Of a DNA stretch of 64,000 nucleotides, positions 13,850 to 26,480 are shown one piece after another; positions within the stretch are counted from its first letter, which is position 1, and each line of letters begins with the position of its first letter. The notes beneath the pieces were generated by a model that worked only from the letters and a program-made list of their open reading frames with translations, searched no databases and had not been told where the DNA came from. The translations under genes were made by a program, and so were the position numbers. Source of the DNA: Paguma larvata (taxonomy: Eukaryota > Chordata > Mammalia > Carnivora > Viverridae); assembly GCA_030068075.1 (NCBI GenBank), contig CM057835.1, positions 43,754,215 to 43,818,214 on the forward strand, in the 5' to 3' direction.

Positions 13850-14085
13850 CAACTAAAAGTTGTTGACACTTATGGAGCCTTTATTGTACTCTAGCTATTG
13901 TGTCAGATGGTTTACATGGAGTCACTTATTTAATCTTTGATGTTCAAGAATATACTATTATTTTCATCCCAACAGATGAGGAAACTCAGGCACGAAGAAG
14001 TTAAACAGTTTGCCCAAGGTCAAACATTAAATAACAGAGTTCAGATTCAAATCCAAGCTGTCTGACTCCAAGGAATGTACACGTA
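13850..14085 (-). repeat. MIR SINE, reverse orientation
   Basis: Contains 'cagatgaggaaactcaggca', 'agttaaacagtttgcccaag' and 'aacagagttcagattcaaat', which together form the reverse complement of the MIR core. Confidence 0.65.
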
Positions 14086-14143
14086 AGCACTGTGCTAAGT
14101 ATTTCACTGATTCTTAAAATACGCATTTTTTAATAGGATGGTC

Positions 14144-14368
14144 CTGGGGCATCTGGGTGGCTCAGTCAGTTAAGTGTCTGACTTCAGCTTGGGTCACGAT
14201 CTCACAGTTCATTGGTTTGAGCCTCGCATCAGACTCTGTGCTGACAGCTCAGAGCCTGGAGCCCGCTTCAGATTCTGTGTCTCCTTCTCTCTCTGTCCCT
14301 CCCTCACTCCTGTTCTCTCTCTCTCTCTCTCTCTCAAATAAATAAACATTAAAAAATGTTTTTTTCAA
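14144..14368 (+). mobile_element. Felid SINE (SINEC_Fc type)
   Basis: Head 'ggggcatctgggtggctcag', internal 'ctgtgctgacagctcagagc', CT-rich run and tail 'aaataaataaacattaaaaa'. It is flanked by the direct repeat 'aggatggtc' at 14135-14143 and 14369-14377. The 62-aa frame starting at 14157 is SINE sequence and not a gene. Confidence 0.97.
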
Positions 14369-14377
14369 AGGATGGTC

Positions 14378-15760
14378 TTAACATCAAGAACAGTCATAGT
14401 TTGGCTGCCTTCTTTTTTCTTGTGAGACAAGAATAATGGTATGTTCTATAGTAGATGGCGTCTCGGATTGTATGAAAGAGAGGGTATTGCTTCATTACAC
14501 AGTCAGTGTGAAGAAGCCCAGCTTCCTACTGAAATTATCAATCAAGAGGCCCTTTCACAATCCAGGAGAGCAATGCCAAGGACAGTGACGAGAGTATAAG
14601 ACTTTGCAAGGGTCTGAAACTCTTCTGTTGTCAGGCAAAGGCCAGGGAATGGGGCCATCCCCCTTCACAGCTGAGCGAGAGCCTGGAAAGGCAGGGCCAG
14701 GGCAAGGCAGCCCCAGGCAGTTGTCTGTCTCCCTTCTTACCCAGAAGGTGTAGGTGTTCAGGATTCCTGGCGTGCATTCTCACAGATGAGGTTGAAAGAC
14801 TGGCCGAAGTTCACAGTAACAAAGGCCCCCGAAGTAAATTAAGAGTCAGATTGCGTGTATATCCCTGCAGGGGGAAAACTCTCCTCAGTTAGAGACCATT
14901 TCCTACAAAAAGGCCAGGGCGTATCCAAGTTTCCTTATACTAATGTCTCTAACCAACTGGCACAGGATTACGCTTAATAAGAGACAGATAAACAGAGCCA
15001 TTGTTAATGGATGATAGGGAAATGATATTCAGCCTAAATCCGTGATCTTTTCTTTTCCAGGGATCCTGAGAGACAGGCTTGGAATAGGCAATATCGTCAG
15101 ACTGTAACTCGGGTCTAACCGTTACACACCTCACAGCTTCTCGGGGGGCCCCCAGCTAATTGCAGACCTGCTAAAGGAGTGAATCAATAGAAGACTAAAA
15201 GATGACTGAATGCGAGGTGAGGGGCCAGCAATAAAGACCCTCAGAGCCCAGGGGCCAGGGTGAGCTGGTTTGGAGGAAGCTATACTGGGTCAGGGGCTCT
15301 GAGAACATTACTGGTCCCAGAAGCCCCAACATCCAATTGACTCTAGGAGCCAGGTCATGCTCATGACTGTCCTAGATGATGTTCTGACCCCAACTGGTAA
15401 GTTCAAGATCTCCAGAATGTTCTCAGGCCCTAAGAACTCCAGAGAAGTCCTGAATATTTTGTATATATCTGGAATAGACAGACGGATGGAAAGAAACCTT
15501 CTGGGTGATTTAGGGCTGAGCGGCTCTGCTGGGCTATGAAGTTGTGACGGGCATTTCTGGAAAGAAGAATGATATTCGTAAAGGCTCACAGCCAAATGCA
15601 GAGGCTGGTTTTTCAACTCACTTTATGGCGTAAAGAGTGAGTGAACTCTGGAAGCAGCGGATGGGGATGGCGGTTAGGAAGATAAGAAGCCTGAGGATGA
15701 TAATGACACTTTTACTCCCAAGTTGAAAGAAATTAGAAGCAACTGTCACACTAAGAGGAT
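14378..15760. other. Single-copy non-coding sequence
   Basis: No gene recognised. Overlapping short frames on both strands at 15308-15616 have no exon signals. Confidence 0.5.
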
Positions 15761-16320
15761 GAAAAGGAAGGAAGGAAAGAAAAAAGGAAGGAAGGAAAGA
15801 AGGAAGGAAGGAAGGAAGGAAGGAAGGAAGGAAGGAAGGAAGGCAGGAAGGAAAGGAGGGAGGAAGGAAGGAAGGAAGGAAGGGAGGGAGGGAGGGGAGG
15901 GAGGCGGGAAGGAAAGGAGGGAGGAAGGAAGGAAGGAAGGAAGGGAGGGAGGGAGGGAGGGAGGAAGGGAGGGAGGGAGGAAGGGAGGGAGGAAGGAAGG
16001 GAGGGAGGGAGGGAGGGAGGAAGGAAGGAAGGAAGGAAGGAAAGAAGGAAGGAAGGAAAGAGGGAAGGAAGGAAGGGAGGGAGGGAGGGAGGAAGGAAGG
16101 AAGGAAGGAAGGGAGGGAGGAAGGGAGGAAGGAAGGAAGGAAGGGAGGGAGGAAGGGAGGAAGGAAGGAAGGGAGGGAGGGAGGAAGGGAGGAAGGAAGG
16201 AAGGAAGGGAGGGAGGGAGGTGAGAAGGAAAGGAGGGAGGAAGGAACGGAGGGAGGGAGGGAGGTGAGAAGGAAAGGAGGGAGGAAGGAAGGAACGGTGA
16301 GAGGGAAGAAAAAGAGAGTA
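15761..16320. repeat. Long (GGAA)n/(GGGA)n polypurine microsatellite
   Basis: About 560 bp are almost purely purine on the plus strand, in tetranucleotide units GGAA and GGGA with a few C or T interruptions. There is higher-order structure: a block containing 'gaaaggagggaggaaggaa' recurs at about 15851, 15912, 16230 and 16272. The last two copies share the junction 'gggaggtgagaaggaaagga'. The frames through it (166 aa of K/G/R/E plus; 194 and 211 aa of S/L/P/F minus) are low-complexity artefacts. Confidence 0.98.
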
Positions 16321-17960
16321 AAAGTTCCACATGAAATGAAGAGGACTATTCTCCCTCATGGAATGAAGAGAAGCCCAAAATAGCACCTATTATGACTTTT
16401 CTCCCCGAGAGCTAGCAGCCTGAAGCCCCTTTACCTCTTCCTCAAATCTCAACAGCCCATGTTGTATGTGTCTCATAGGGAGAAATAACTTTAAAAATAA
16501 AAAAGCCTTTAGGTTTCAACGCACCTTTAGTTTAAATCTTAAGGAATATGCTTACACCTAGTCACTGAGCAATAACTTGAGTCGTTAAGACAACAATAGT
16601 GATGAGAACAACAAAGGCTCTCCGGGGTTCTTCCTACAAGCACTACAGGTGCCACAGGGGAGGTGATATGAAGCGATGCTTTACAAACGACTCCTCCTTA
16701 GTACAGCTTGTGTGGGTGTCTACCAGGGAGGAGGAGCGAGTCCATCTAGTCTCACATACCAGGTGGGAGTCTGGGCGGGGGAGCCGCGGTGGCGGGCAGC
16801 TGGATCACCACAGGAACTAGGTTTGATATTATCATCGAGGGTGACTCCCAAGAGAACATCTGCAACAGTGAACTTGAGGGAAAAGGGCAAAATCCAGGAA
16901 TAAGGAGAAAATGGTTAATAGCGAGCTGAAGGGCAAAGAGAAGCTCAACCCTCGGAATCCGCTGGAGGCGAGTTAAGACACCATGTCGAGGTGCTCAAGG
17001 TCTCCGTGCCTCTGAGCACAAAACCAAAGCCGGAAAGAGGGAGGTAGATTGCAGACTATTAAACGGAAAAGTGTGTAGATTTATGAAAGAAGCCTTTAAA
17101 AGCTGCACATTTTATCAGAAACTAATGAAACAGGAGAATCCTCTCCCTCTTCTTCCCTACTTTTTTTTTTTTTAACCATCGCTAATCAAAAGAACTGGCA
17201 CATAAAATGAAACATTGTGAAAATTTGAAGGGGGGGAAAGAAGACAGACAGGGAGGGTTGGGTAAGGAGGGGAAGAGAATTCCGCATTTGAAGACAGACT
17301 CCTACAGGTGAGACTGGGGGCAAGAGTTTCCAATTACAGGGAAGGGTGAAAATGGCAGAGAAGAAATGAAATATCATATTTGTGTTTGTTCTGTACCGAG
17401 AATGAGGATCTTCCTACCCCCAGGACAATTTTCACAGAAAGCAGTATGCTCTGTGAGGGAGGAGGGGGCCCCCCTCCAGTTCACCAAGCAGCCCAAACGG
17501 GGCTGTCCCGCCCACCGTTGACAGCTGGCCAATGCCAGCCCCCCCTCACTGAAGCTGCCACCCTTATGGGTCCTTTGCTCCAGACAAGAGCATTCACTGC
17601 AGACCCAACCTAAGCACGAACACAAACACCCACGGAAGTGTCTCCTTTTCCGTCAGAAGCTCCTACAGCTCGTCTGCCTCTGATTTTTCTTCCCCACTCC
17701 ATCTAATCCACTCTATATTCTGATAAACCTGGAAAATTCTATATTCATTGACCTTCCTGCTGCCCCCGGGACCCTCGGACTTCCTCTAAGATTAACTTTG
17801 AACCTGGTCTTAAATGGCCTACCGTCCCACAATCCTTCAGTTGAAAATATTCTCTCAAACCCATGCTCGCACGCTCAGGTGACACTGTCCACTTCTTGTC
17901 TGCTCTGCCTTCTTGCTCCTTCTACCTGTTCAAGTGCCACATTCTTTTAAGCTTCACCTC
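16321..17960. other. Single-copy non-coding sequence
   Basis: No gene or repeat I can name. T-run at 17160-17174. Sense and antisense frames at 17374-17625 overlap each other and show no coding signature. Confidence 0.5.
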
Positions 17961-17963
17961 TTT

Positions 17964-18815
17964 TTTTTTTTACAGGTTTATTGAGATATATTTCACATAC
18001 TGTACAGTTCATGCATATAAAGTGTACAATTCATTTAAAGTGGCATTTCGTACGTTTGCAACATCGTGCAACCATCGATAATTCCAGAATATTTCATCAC
18101 CCCAAAAAGAAACTTCAAATCTATCAACAGTCCCTCCCTTTCCCCTGTCCCCTTCTCCCCACCCACTCACCTCATCCCCTGGCAACCACGAGTCCACTTT
18201 TGGTCTCTATGGATGACTGGACTTTTTGGACATTTCACATTAATGGAATCATATAACGTATGGTCTTTTGTGACTGGCTGCTTTCCACTTAGCTTTCAGA
18301 GTTCATGTATGTTTTAGCATGGATCAGTACTTCATCCTTTTTAAAAAATATTTTGTTTATTTTTCAGAAAGAGAGTGCAAGCTGGGGAGGGGCAAAAGGG
18401 TGGGGGACAGAGAATCCGACAGCAATAAGCCCGATGCAGACTTGAACTCATGAACCGTGAGATCATGACCTGAGCCAAAGTCAGACTTAATCAACTGAGC
18501 CACCCAAGCGCCCCAGTACTTCATTCTTTTGTGTTGCTGAATAATATTCCACTGCGTGGATACGCCATATTACGCTTATCCACCCATCAGTTGATGGACA
18601 TTGGGTTGTGTCCGCTTTTTGGTTATTGTGAATAATGCTGCTCTGAATATTTGTGGACAAGTTTTTGTGTGTATATATGTTTCCATTTCTCTTGAAGTGG
18701 AATAGCTTGGTCATATGGTCACTTTAAGATTTTGAGGAACTGCCACACTGTATTCCAAAGTGGCTGTACCGTTTTACATTTCCGCAAGCAATTTCTCTGC
18801 AGCCTCAACAGCTAC
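17964..18815 (-). mobile_element. L1 3' end (ORF2 tail and 3' UTR), reverse orientation
   Basis: On the plus strand it starts 'ggtttattgagatatatttc', the reverse complement of an L1M 3' UTR. It continues with 'cagttgatggacattgggtt', 'gaataatgctgctctgaata' and 'gaggaactgccacactgtat', the reverse complement of the ORF2 C-terminus. It is split by a SINE at 18342-18513. Frames on both strands are relics. Confidence 0.92.
18342..18513 (-). mobile_element. Felid/carnivore SINE inserted in an L1
   Basis: The plus strand shows the reversed tail (ttaaaaaatattttgttta) at the left and 'gccacccaagcgcccc' at the right. The 17-bp target duplication 'cagtacttcat(c/t)ctttt' at 18325-18341 and 18514-18530 has one mismatch and is L1 sequence, so the SINE is younger than the L1. 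Confidence 0.95.
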
Positions 18816-18869
18816 TAAGATTCACTTTTAATGAGAAACACACACACACACCCAATTTCATGATCTTTT

Positions 18870-19075
18870 ACTATGTGCCAGCGCCCACACCTAGCGCTCT
18901 GTATCTGTTATCTTGTTTAATCTTTACAACATCCTAAGAAGCAAGTGTCGTTTTCCCCTTTTCAAAATGAGACAACGAAGGATTAAAATATAGTGATTAG
19001 ACAAAAATACAGGCAGTAGAGCAGAGATGCATCCCTGTCTGCCTGCCTCCAAAGCCCACTTTCAAACACAACCAT
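18870..19075 (-). repeat. MIR-like SINE, reverse orientation, diverged
   Basis: 'tatgtgccagcgcccacacc', 'ttgtttaatctttacaacat' and 'aaaatgagacaacgaaggat' keep the order of a reversed MIR. A short (CA)n lies just upstream at 18840-18850. Confidence 0.45.
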
Positions 19076-19104
19076 AGGTAGCCTCCCAAGGTGCCTTTTT
19101 TTTT

Positions 19105-19320
19105 TAATTTTTTTTTAATGTTTATTCATCTTCGAGTGACAGACAGAGACAGAGTGTGAGCAAGTAAGGAGCAGAGAGAGAGGGAGACACAGAATCCGAA
19201 GTAGGCTCCAGGCTCTGAGCTGTCAGCACAGAACCCGATGTAGGGCTCGAACCCACGAACCACGAGATCATGACCTGAGCTGAAGTCGGATGCTTAACCG
19301 ACTGAGCCACTCAGGTGCCC
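19105..19320 (-). mobile_element. Felid SINE (SINEC_Fc type)
   Basis: Reversed tail 'tttttaatgtttattcatct', 'ggctctgagctgtcagcaca' and head end 'actgagccactcaggtgccc'. It abuts an L1 relic at its right. Confidence 0.95.
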
Positions 19321-19790
19321 CCATTTTAGCCATTTCTAAGCATTCGGGGGCATTAAATATATTCACACCCTATGCAACCATTACCGATCCATCCAGAACT
19401 TTTTCATCTTCCCAAACTGCAACTCTATATCTATTAAACACTATAACTCCCATTGATTCCTCCCCTCTGCCTCTGGCAGCCGCCATTTAATTTCCAGTTA
19501 CTATGAATTTCATATATGTGGAATCATCCAGTAGTTGTCCTTTTGTTTCTGGTTTATCTCACTCAGCACATCTTTGAGATTCATCCATTGTGTAGCTTGT
19601 GTCAGGATGCCATTCCTTTTTAAGGCTGAATGGTATTCCATTTTATGCTTATGCCACATTTTGTATATCTGTTCGTCCATCGATGGACATTTGGGTGTTG
19701 CCACCTTTTGGCTCTTGTGAAGAATGCTGCCACGAACCTTGGTGTACAAATAGCTGATGAAGGCCCTGCTCTCAGTTCTTCTGAGTAAGA
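19321..19790 (-). mobile_element. L1 3' UTR/ORF2 fragment, reverse orientation
   Basis: 'ccagaactttttcatcttcc', 'gtggaatcatccagtagttg', 'ttaaggctgaatggtattcc' and 'atcgatggacatttgggtgt' are reversed L1M 3' end words. The 117-aa minus-strand frame at 19510-19863 keeps L1 ORF2 C-terminal residues (KWHKHKMEYHSALKRN-like) and is a relic. Confidence 0.9.
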
Positions 19791-21760
19791 TTCTTGCTTT
19801 TAGGATAAGTTCTCCAGGGCCTTGAGAACCTATGACAAAAAACACTATGTCCTCAGAAAGCATAGGAGGAGGTCTCTGTCGCTATACTGTAGCATGCATC
19901 TTTCCTGAGTGCGAAGGGGTGAGACAACCCCTCTGCATAACATGAAGACTGCAGGCATAGCGGTGAACTGGCTTGTCTTCAATATTAGGAGTTGGTGACT
20001 TGGAGTTCTACTCTTTTGGAACTTCTCCTGTTATCATCCAGACAACTACTACTATAGCCATGGATGTGGAGTTTAGAATTCCATACCCGCCAGGACTGTC
20101 GTTGACCACCAAGGACATTTGGAATTAAGCAAGCTAAGGGTAATCGGTTCTGATGCTTTAGGCTATTAGACCACCCATGGGGCTTGGGAGAGATATTTCC
20201 TCTTTAGATAATACAGTACCATTGCCTTTGGGTGGGGGTGCTGTCGTGTCCCTTGCCCTAATGTATCATATCACACAGCAACCTCTGCCAGAGGTGAGGT
20301 ACCTGACTACTCAGATCAGCGTCCAATTCAGTTCGGGAAATCGTAGAGTCATTAAGAAGAACGGAGTTTGTTTGCATTTGCAGGAACAATTTCCTTGTCT
20401 TCCTTCAGAAGGAAATGTGATATGTGTATCTGTACCGCTAATTCATAGGATACTACATACAGAGACACACTACAGGCAGAGAAAAGAAAATCGGAAGCAT
20501 CTTAACAACTTTAAAGTATTAAACGCAGACCCTCTGCGAGAATTTTCTGTGATGTGACACATGATGTATAACTGGGCAGGGGGTGCAAGGCTTTCATCTT
20601 GTGAAAGGGTCAAGTTTCACTGAAGCCTGAGTCGGGTAAAGGAATTACGAAGAGAAAGGGCCATGGTTTCCTTTGGATGATAGCTGTTTTTGTGTACACA
20701 GCTTGCCTGGGGGGACAGTGTCAGCACCCCCGTTAGGTTTTCCTGGTCTAATTAGGAAACATACACAGTCAAGTTTCTCTGGAAAAAAGAGCCAGCTAAT
20801 TAGGCCACGAAGATGTTCCCCTAGAACTGGCACTGCTTGGGAAACACCTTTCCCTTTATTTGTCACCAACAGAGGTGCCGAGAAAGAGAAGAAAGATGTG
20901 ATGCAAGGTAAAAATAAATGGGCAGAGAATATGAATATGGTAACCAAAGAATGGAGCCCTTCTCAAGTGCTAGTATGTCCATTTAGCCTCCAGGCACTCT
21001 TGCGTTGGACCCTGTGAGTTGAGCCAAGGTACAGGGATTACGACCCAGCACAGGGTTGCAGAGATATTCACCCGCACAGGAACATGGGGAAGACATTTTC
21101 TTCTACTTGCCTGCCTACCTGCCTCCTTTCTCGTTTCAAAAAATGAGGGTGGACACGGGCAGTACAAAGGTTCGACCACACCACTGATGGTTCCTCTTCC
21201 TTCAGGGCAAAGTCCCCCCTTTCCTGTTCACTTGTAGGACAGAAAGGTCTTACTGAGGTTTCCAAAGACAGCTGTACCCTGTTTGATGTATCTGGGTTAT
21301 GGGTTTGACTAATGCACCAATGCATCAGAATGGGTCAACAGCCCCTAGGAATCATGTATCTAGAGAGATCATCATAGAATCTCAGGAGACCTTACGAAGG
21401 GGATGATATCAGAGCAACTCCAAGAGTCAAAGTCTTCATAGAAAAAGGAAAGAGAAAGAAGGAAGAGAGAGAAAAGGAAGAAGACACTTCCCTGGGGGAG
21501 TTTATCATTCCAACTAAGAGCTTGATAGCCTATGAATAAGGAAATTAGTTGACTCGATTTCTGTTGCTTTGCTTACTGAATTTGTGGCACAGAATGTATT
21601 GCTTGAAGCTCATTCACTATTTCAGTTTTTATTTGCTTCCTACAAGAGCCTATTTTTGATCGAAGAAGCCAAAGATGAGTACGGAATAGACAAAATTGAG
21701 AGCAAAATGACTGATTATTATATTTGTATCATTTTTTTCTGTTTCGTTGTGGTGGTGGTG
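19791..21760. other. Single-copy non-coding sequence
   Basis: Frames of 126 aa (20177-20557) and 114 aa (20673-21017) match nothing I know and lack exon signals. The purine-rich stretch 21440-21485 is mild. Nothing else is seen. Confidence 0.45.
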
Positions 21761-21764
21761 GTAA

Positions 21765-22040
21765 AATATAGGTAAGATAAAATTTACTATTTTAATCCTT
21801 CTTAAGTGTACGGTTCAGCGGCATTAAGTATATTCATGTTCTGTAACTATCACCACCATCTACCACCAGCTCTTCCCATCCTCCCAAATCAAAACTCTGT
21901 ACCCACTAAATGATAACTCCCCATTCCTTCCTCTCTCCCAGCCCAACCAACTACTGGTCTACTCTCTGTCTCTATGAATTCAACTACTCTGGGTATCCCA
22001 TGCAAGTAGAATCGGATGTTTGTCCTTTGATCCCCGCTAC
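21765..22040 (-). mobile_element. L1 3' UTR fragment, reverse orientation
   Basis: 'gtacggttcagcggcattaa', 'ctatcaccaccatctaccac' and 'ctctatgaattcaactactc' are the reversed L1M 3' UTR. It is 5'-truncated. Confidence 0.85.
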
Positions 22041-25000
22041 ATTTTGACATGGCCAAGGAATCTAAAAATTAGCAATAGCTAAACCTGAGGTGTCATAAAT
22101 AAAACAAAAACAACATATCTACTAACACTGATCATTTTCCAGGTTCCGAGTTAAATGCTTTCTCTTTTATATTTTTCATTACTACATAAAGATCACCTTT
22201 AAATTATATATTTGTTGCAGACCAAAGATTTAGCCCCTCCTGCCCAAAAATATTTCTTTCAGTCGGGTTTACCATAGGAAGAAAACAAGCAATTCTTGTT
22301 TAGGGAATTTAGGGAAATTCTTGTCCCCCACTTTGGGGAAATGAGGAGTAATAGAACCATAACAGTGCTTTACCTATCAAAATTTTTCAGAAGAAAAAAA
22401 ATAAAAGACTGATGAGTTACTATCATTATCTTAGAAGCTCTTTCTCAGAGCCTTTGTTTTGTTTAGGGACGTGAACAATTTAGAAAAGAAATAGACACAC
22501 AGGCTTTGTTTTCTCAGCAGGAGCTGCTATATGTTTGGTGCAATGGATATGGTTTTCTTCTTTTTAAAAAATTAAGATATCCATTATCTACAAAGCAACC
22601 TTAAAGGGACAGCTTGAGGATTTAATTTTAGAATTTCATGTCTGACTCTCATAGCCAGATGGTCTTTACACAGTGGAAGTTCCCCACCATCATTCATAAT
22701 TGTTTCTTATCACTACTATCATTAATGTTATTATTAAGAATAATGTCGAAATCAGTTAAACGTGCATGTGGAATAGTCTTGCTCCCCACCTCCCAGTGCC
22801 CATTTTAACTGATTGGGCCGATACTCATTAAGACTCTAGACACTGCTTTCTCTCTTGATAACTTTAAAGAAAGTATCCAGATTCTTGCTTCCCATAGCAA
22901 TTTGTTTATAGTGGCTCTTACTAAAACGTGAAGACAAATATGTTTGTTTCGTGTTTCATTATATTTTTTGACCAGATTATTTTTATTCTTAAGTTTGTTC
23001 TTAACGAGAACATATTCATGATTCTTTTTCTTTTAAATAAATTTTATGTTTTTTAACCATAGAATGATTCCATTGAATAAGTTTTATAGGGTTTTTTCAG
23101 GGTGGAGCAGGAAAAGGTTTTTTAAAAATTGAAATATGACATCCATATCATTAGAGTTTTAAAGTTGGTAATATGCTTAAGGCAGACTTTTTATGGTTAG
23201 CAAAGCTGAGAGGTTCTGACACCCAAAGGATGTACGAAGAGATAACTTACATAAATGTATATGGTGCCCCGGAGGGGCCTTGATTGTATTATGGGGTTTC
23301 TCATGAACGGCTTTGGTTCAGACGGAACAGTGAAGCAAAGCTAAGTGGTTCTCTACCGAATGGGCTGTGCATGAGACGCGTTACCCTGCAAATAGAAGTA
23401 CCTTTCAACGCCAGCTGGTTTACTACGAGGTGCTGAAATAAGAAACAGAACAAAACAGCTAATGAAATGTTTATCTTATTAAAAATGTTTCCTTAAAATA
23501 ACCACTGCATTGCTTTAAAAGGGGTAGCCTAACAGATGACAGGGAACAATCTGAAAGTGATAAGGGCTAAGGCTTGGGAAGGAAGAACACACATAAGTTG
23601 GAGAAGGTAGAAATTGGGTATAGGATCGATTGATCGATTGATTAAACTATTTCTTAGTGCTTTGAATCCGTTCTGAAATTCATTTCCTCTGATACTCAAA
23701 ACTGTTATTTTCTTGTTTCTTAATTTTGCTTTTAAAGTACTTGCTTGTCCTGCTTCTACAATTCCTGAAAGACAAAATATGAATAACTGCATATAAGCTA
23801 TAAAATGCATATAAGATTGCATTTCATACAAGCAATCGTACAAAATGCTTAATTCGTTGTTTTATACGTGTGAGGCGGTCTTGTCAAAATCAAGGCTCCT
23901 CGAAGGAACAGGGGTTTCCCTAATACACAGCATCTCCGATCTAAGATTGTTCATGGCTAGCACTGACCTTGGAGAAAATCTCGTTTTCCCCACTACTTTA
24001 CATGAAAAGGTGAGGTGTCCATATAATTTCTAGATGAAGTAACAAAATGAGATTTAGTTATCTTTTAAAAAGATTATCTGCAGAAATATCAATAAATTCG
24101 GTGTCTCGCATTGCATAAATATCTTTCTTCTGCTTTTCTCTGTCTAAAACAGTAGTCAGGGTATCTGACCACAGTCGAGTTTTTATTTCTGAATTCACCT
24201 GTGTTGCTTCATATCGTGAGGTTATGACCAGTATTCACACTGCATAGCTGCAGAAGAAACTCGGATAAAAGACTGAAGGGATCACATGGCCTCGGGGTAA
24301 GGACTTGGTATTTGTTTCTATTCAGAACTCCGAGTGAGCAGAATCTGACGCCCATCAGCAGATCTGCCACCATTAGAAGATCTACCTCTTCAGAACGTGA
24401 GATATCACAGACTCTTAACATTGATGGTGACTTAGAAAACTATTATGTTTTCCAGAAGCTAATTACAAACAGGTGGCGGTTGGGGCCAACTCTCCAGGAA
24501 TCACAAACCCATTCTGTCTGAGCTTGTTAATGCCTCTATTCAACTCCAGGAAAATGTGCACATTCCACAGTATTGCAGGGAGTTTCAGGTTGACTGATAA
24601 AAAACACTGACTCAAAGATAAAATAACATAATTTGCCTTCCTGTGTGGCAGGGCCTTTCCTGGTAGTTACAGGTGGATCCTGCCGAAGCGATGACGGAAA
24701 TAACGTCATTTAGGACATACAGGGAGAAAACGTGGCAGCCTTGCTGTGCCCGGTGATGTCCACGCATGTCCAGGTTGAACCCAGGCACTAAGGCTTCTCT
24801 CTTCTTCCTAACGGATAGTGCAGTGGGATTTTTAACTCCGATCTGGGTGTCTGTCGGCTCCAGTGAAGGGTTCTGCCATTTCACATTTCATCTCAGCAAG
24901 TAATGTCCACATCTTGTCAAATCGCCACCAAGAATGTACTGCAGGGCTACCCCTGGACCAAGCCGGGATGTTCCACGCAATCTTGTGATTGGAGGGCCCA

Positions 25001-26340
25001 GTGACCACAGTGCTACCAAATGAGCTGTCCCCACGCAAACAGTAAGAGGGACTGCCTCTCTCTTTAAAGAACAGCCCGTTTTCTCTTCCTCAACGGTCAT
25101 GTCACTAAACTTCTTTCCGCCAAGCTCCTGGTTTCAATTCAAAATATTCTATCATAGATTTTTTTTTTTGCCTTAAAAATTGGTGGAACTCATTTTGATA
25201 GTGAGACCCTGGGAGATGGAAGCAAAGGTCTGTGTTTTCTTTCTGATTGTTTTCTTGCTGACAATTTTATTGCCATCGTCTTCCATGTTGCTAACGGTTT
25301 TTAGGCTGCTGCTCTCGCTTCAACTACTTATTGAAAAAGGAGCTTAGAAGGTTTTTTAATATACTTTCCCCCCAACTTCTTCATGATTGGTTAAAAAAAA
25401 AAAAGCAGCACTGTAGAGATCACAAAATGGACGTGTTCGCTTGCTCAGATATTAATCAGATAAAAAATATTTTGAGGTAATTTCGCGATTGCTCGGGCTG
25501 ATAGAAGCAAAGTCGGTAAATTCATATCTTACACTTGGCAAGACATGGACCTTGCTTTTCACACACCATTTCATGAAAAATCCATCTTAAAATGTAAAAA
25601 TGCGTTGTCATCATCCTTGGTTTGAAGATGGTGAAGTTTGTTCTTCTCTTTGTATTGCCTGGTACAAAATAAGTTTTCCCTCTGAATCCTCAGAGTCTCA
25701 ACTTTGAGTCCCCTTCAACCTACAAGAAAATTAAGCTCCTCACCACGATTAAATGAGAGTTGATTCTGCAGCCCATTGGCCACTGGGATTACCACAAACT
25801 CAGTAACCGACTGAACGATGGATCACCTTAAAATGTCAATTACCTTAAGCTTAAGAAGAGTGTCTTTTTGTAAGTGCTATCGTTCTGAAGTATTTAAACA
25901 CCTTTAAAGCAAACATCTCAGAACTTATTTTGTTCAAGTGAATATTATTCTCTTCAGAGCAGTTATCTTGGACACCAAAATCCCAGTAATTCATTGCTTA
26001 AAATATTTTGCCAATACTCTTCAGTTCATTTAGGAATTAATAAGAAAATTGGCCTCATTGTGTTTAGTCATATTTTCTTTTTTGACTCTAAATAGTGTAA
26101 GCCGTCTTCGTTATTCACTTATTCCCAGACCTGGTACTAATTTCTTTTTTGGCGGGGGTCGGAGGAGAGTGCTTGTTTCCAAAAGTTAAACCTCAAAGGA
26201 CAGAGATTTGCTGCCCTCAGAGATATTTAAAAGAATGTGCTAACAGGTTGTTAGGACAACCCCAGAGAGGGAATTCTGGAAGTATGGTCTTTAAGCCATG
26301 TCAGTATAATTTAGAATGCTGTGCAGTTTCTCTTGAGGAG
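22041..26340. other. AT-rich single-copy non-coding sequence
   Basis: Four kilobases with almost no recognisable repeats. The longest frames are 104 aa (23529-23843, minus) and 91 aa or less elsewhere, none with coding character. A low repeat load next to a CpG-island promoter can go with regulatory DNA, but I cannot test conservation here. Confidence 0.45.
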
Positions 26341-26344
26341 TGAG

Positions 26345-26480
26345 TGAGTGTCCTCACCCTAGTTCTAGCCTTGCCCCTCCTGGCCTGGTCTGGGCCTTGT
26401 CACTGACTGGTGTGTGACCTTGGGCAAGCCGCTGCCGCTTCCTCATCTGTAAAATGATGTGAAGAACTAGAAGCCCACAA
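26345..26480 (+). repeat. MIR SINE fragment
   Basis: 'tgtgtgaccttgggcaagcc' followed by 'ttcctcatctgtaaaatgat' is the MIR core in forward orientation. Confidence 0.65.

Noticed and set aside
14157..14345. Recurrent short proteins beginning MAQSVK or containing SLEPASDSVSPSLS
   Set aside because: The same peptide recurs at 19122, 32919, 35456, 41675 and 50440 because each is a translation of the felid SINE.
15723..16386. 166-aa Lys/Gly/Arg/Glu frame and 194/211-aa Ser/Leu/Pro/Phe frames
   Set aside because: Direct translations of the GGAA/GGGA microsatellite in different frames, with no unique protein sequence.
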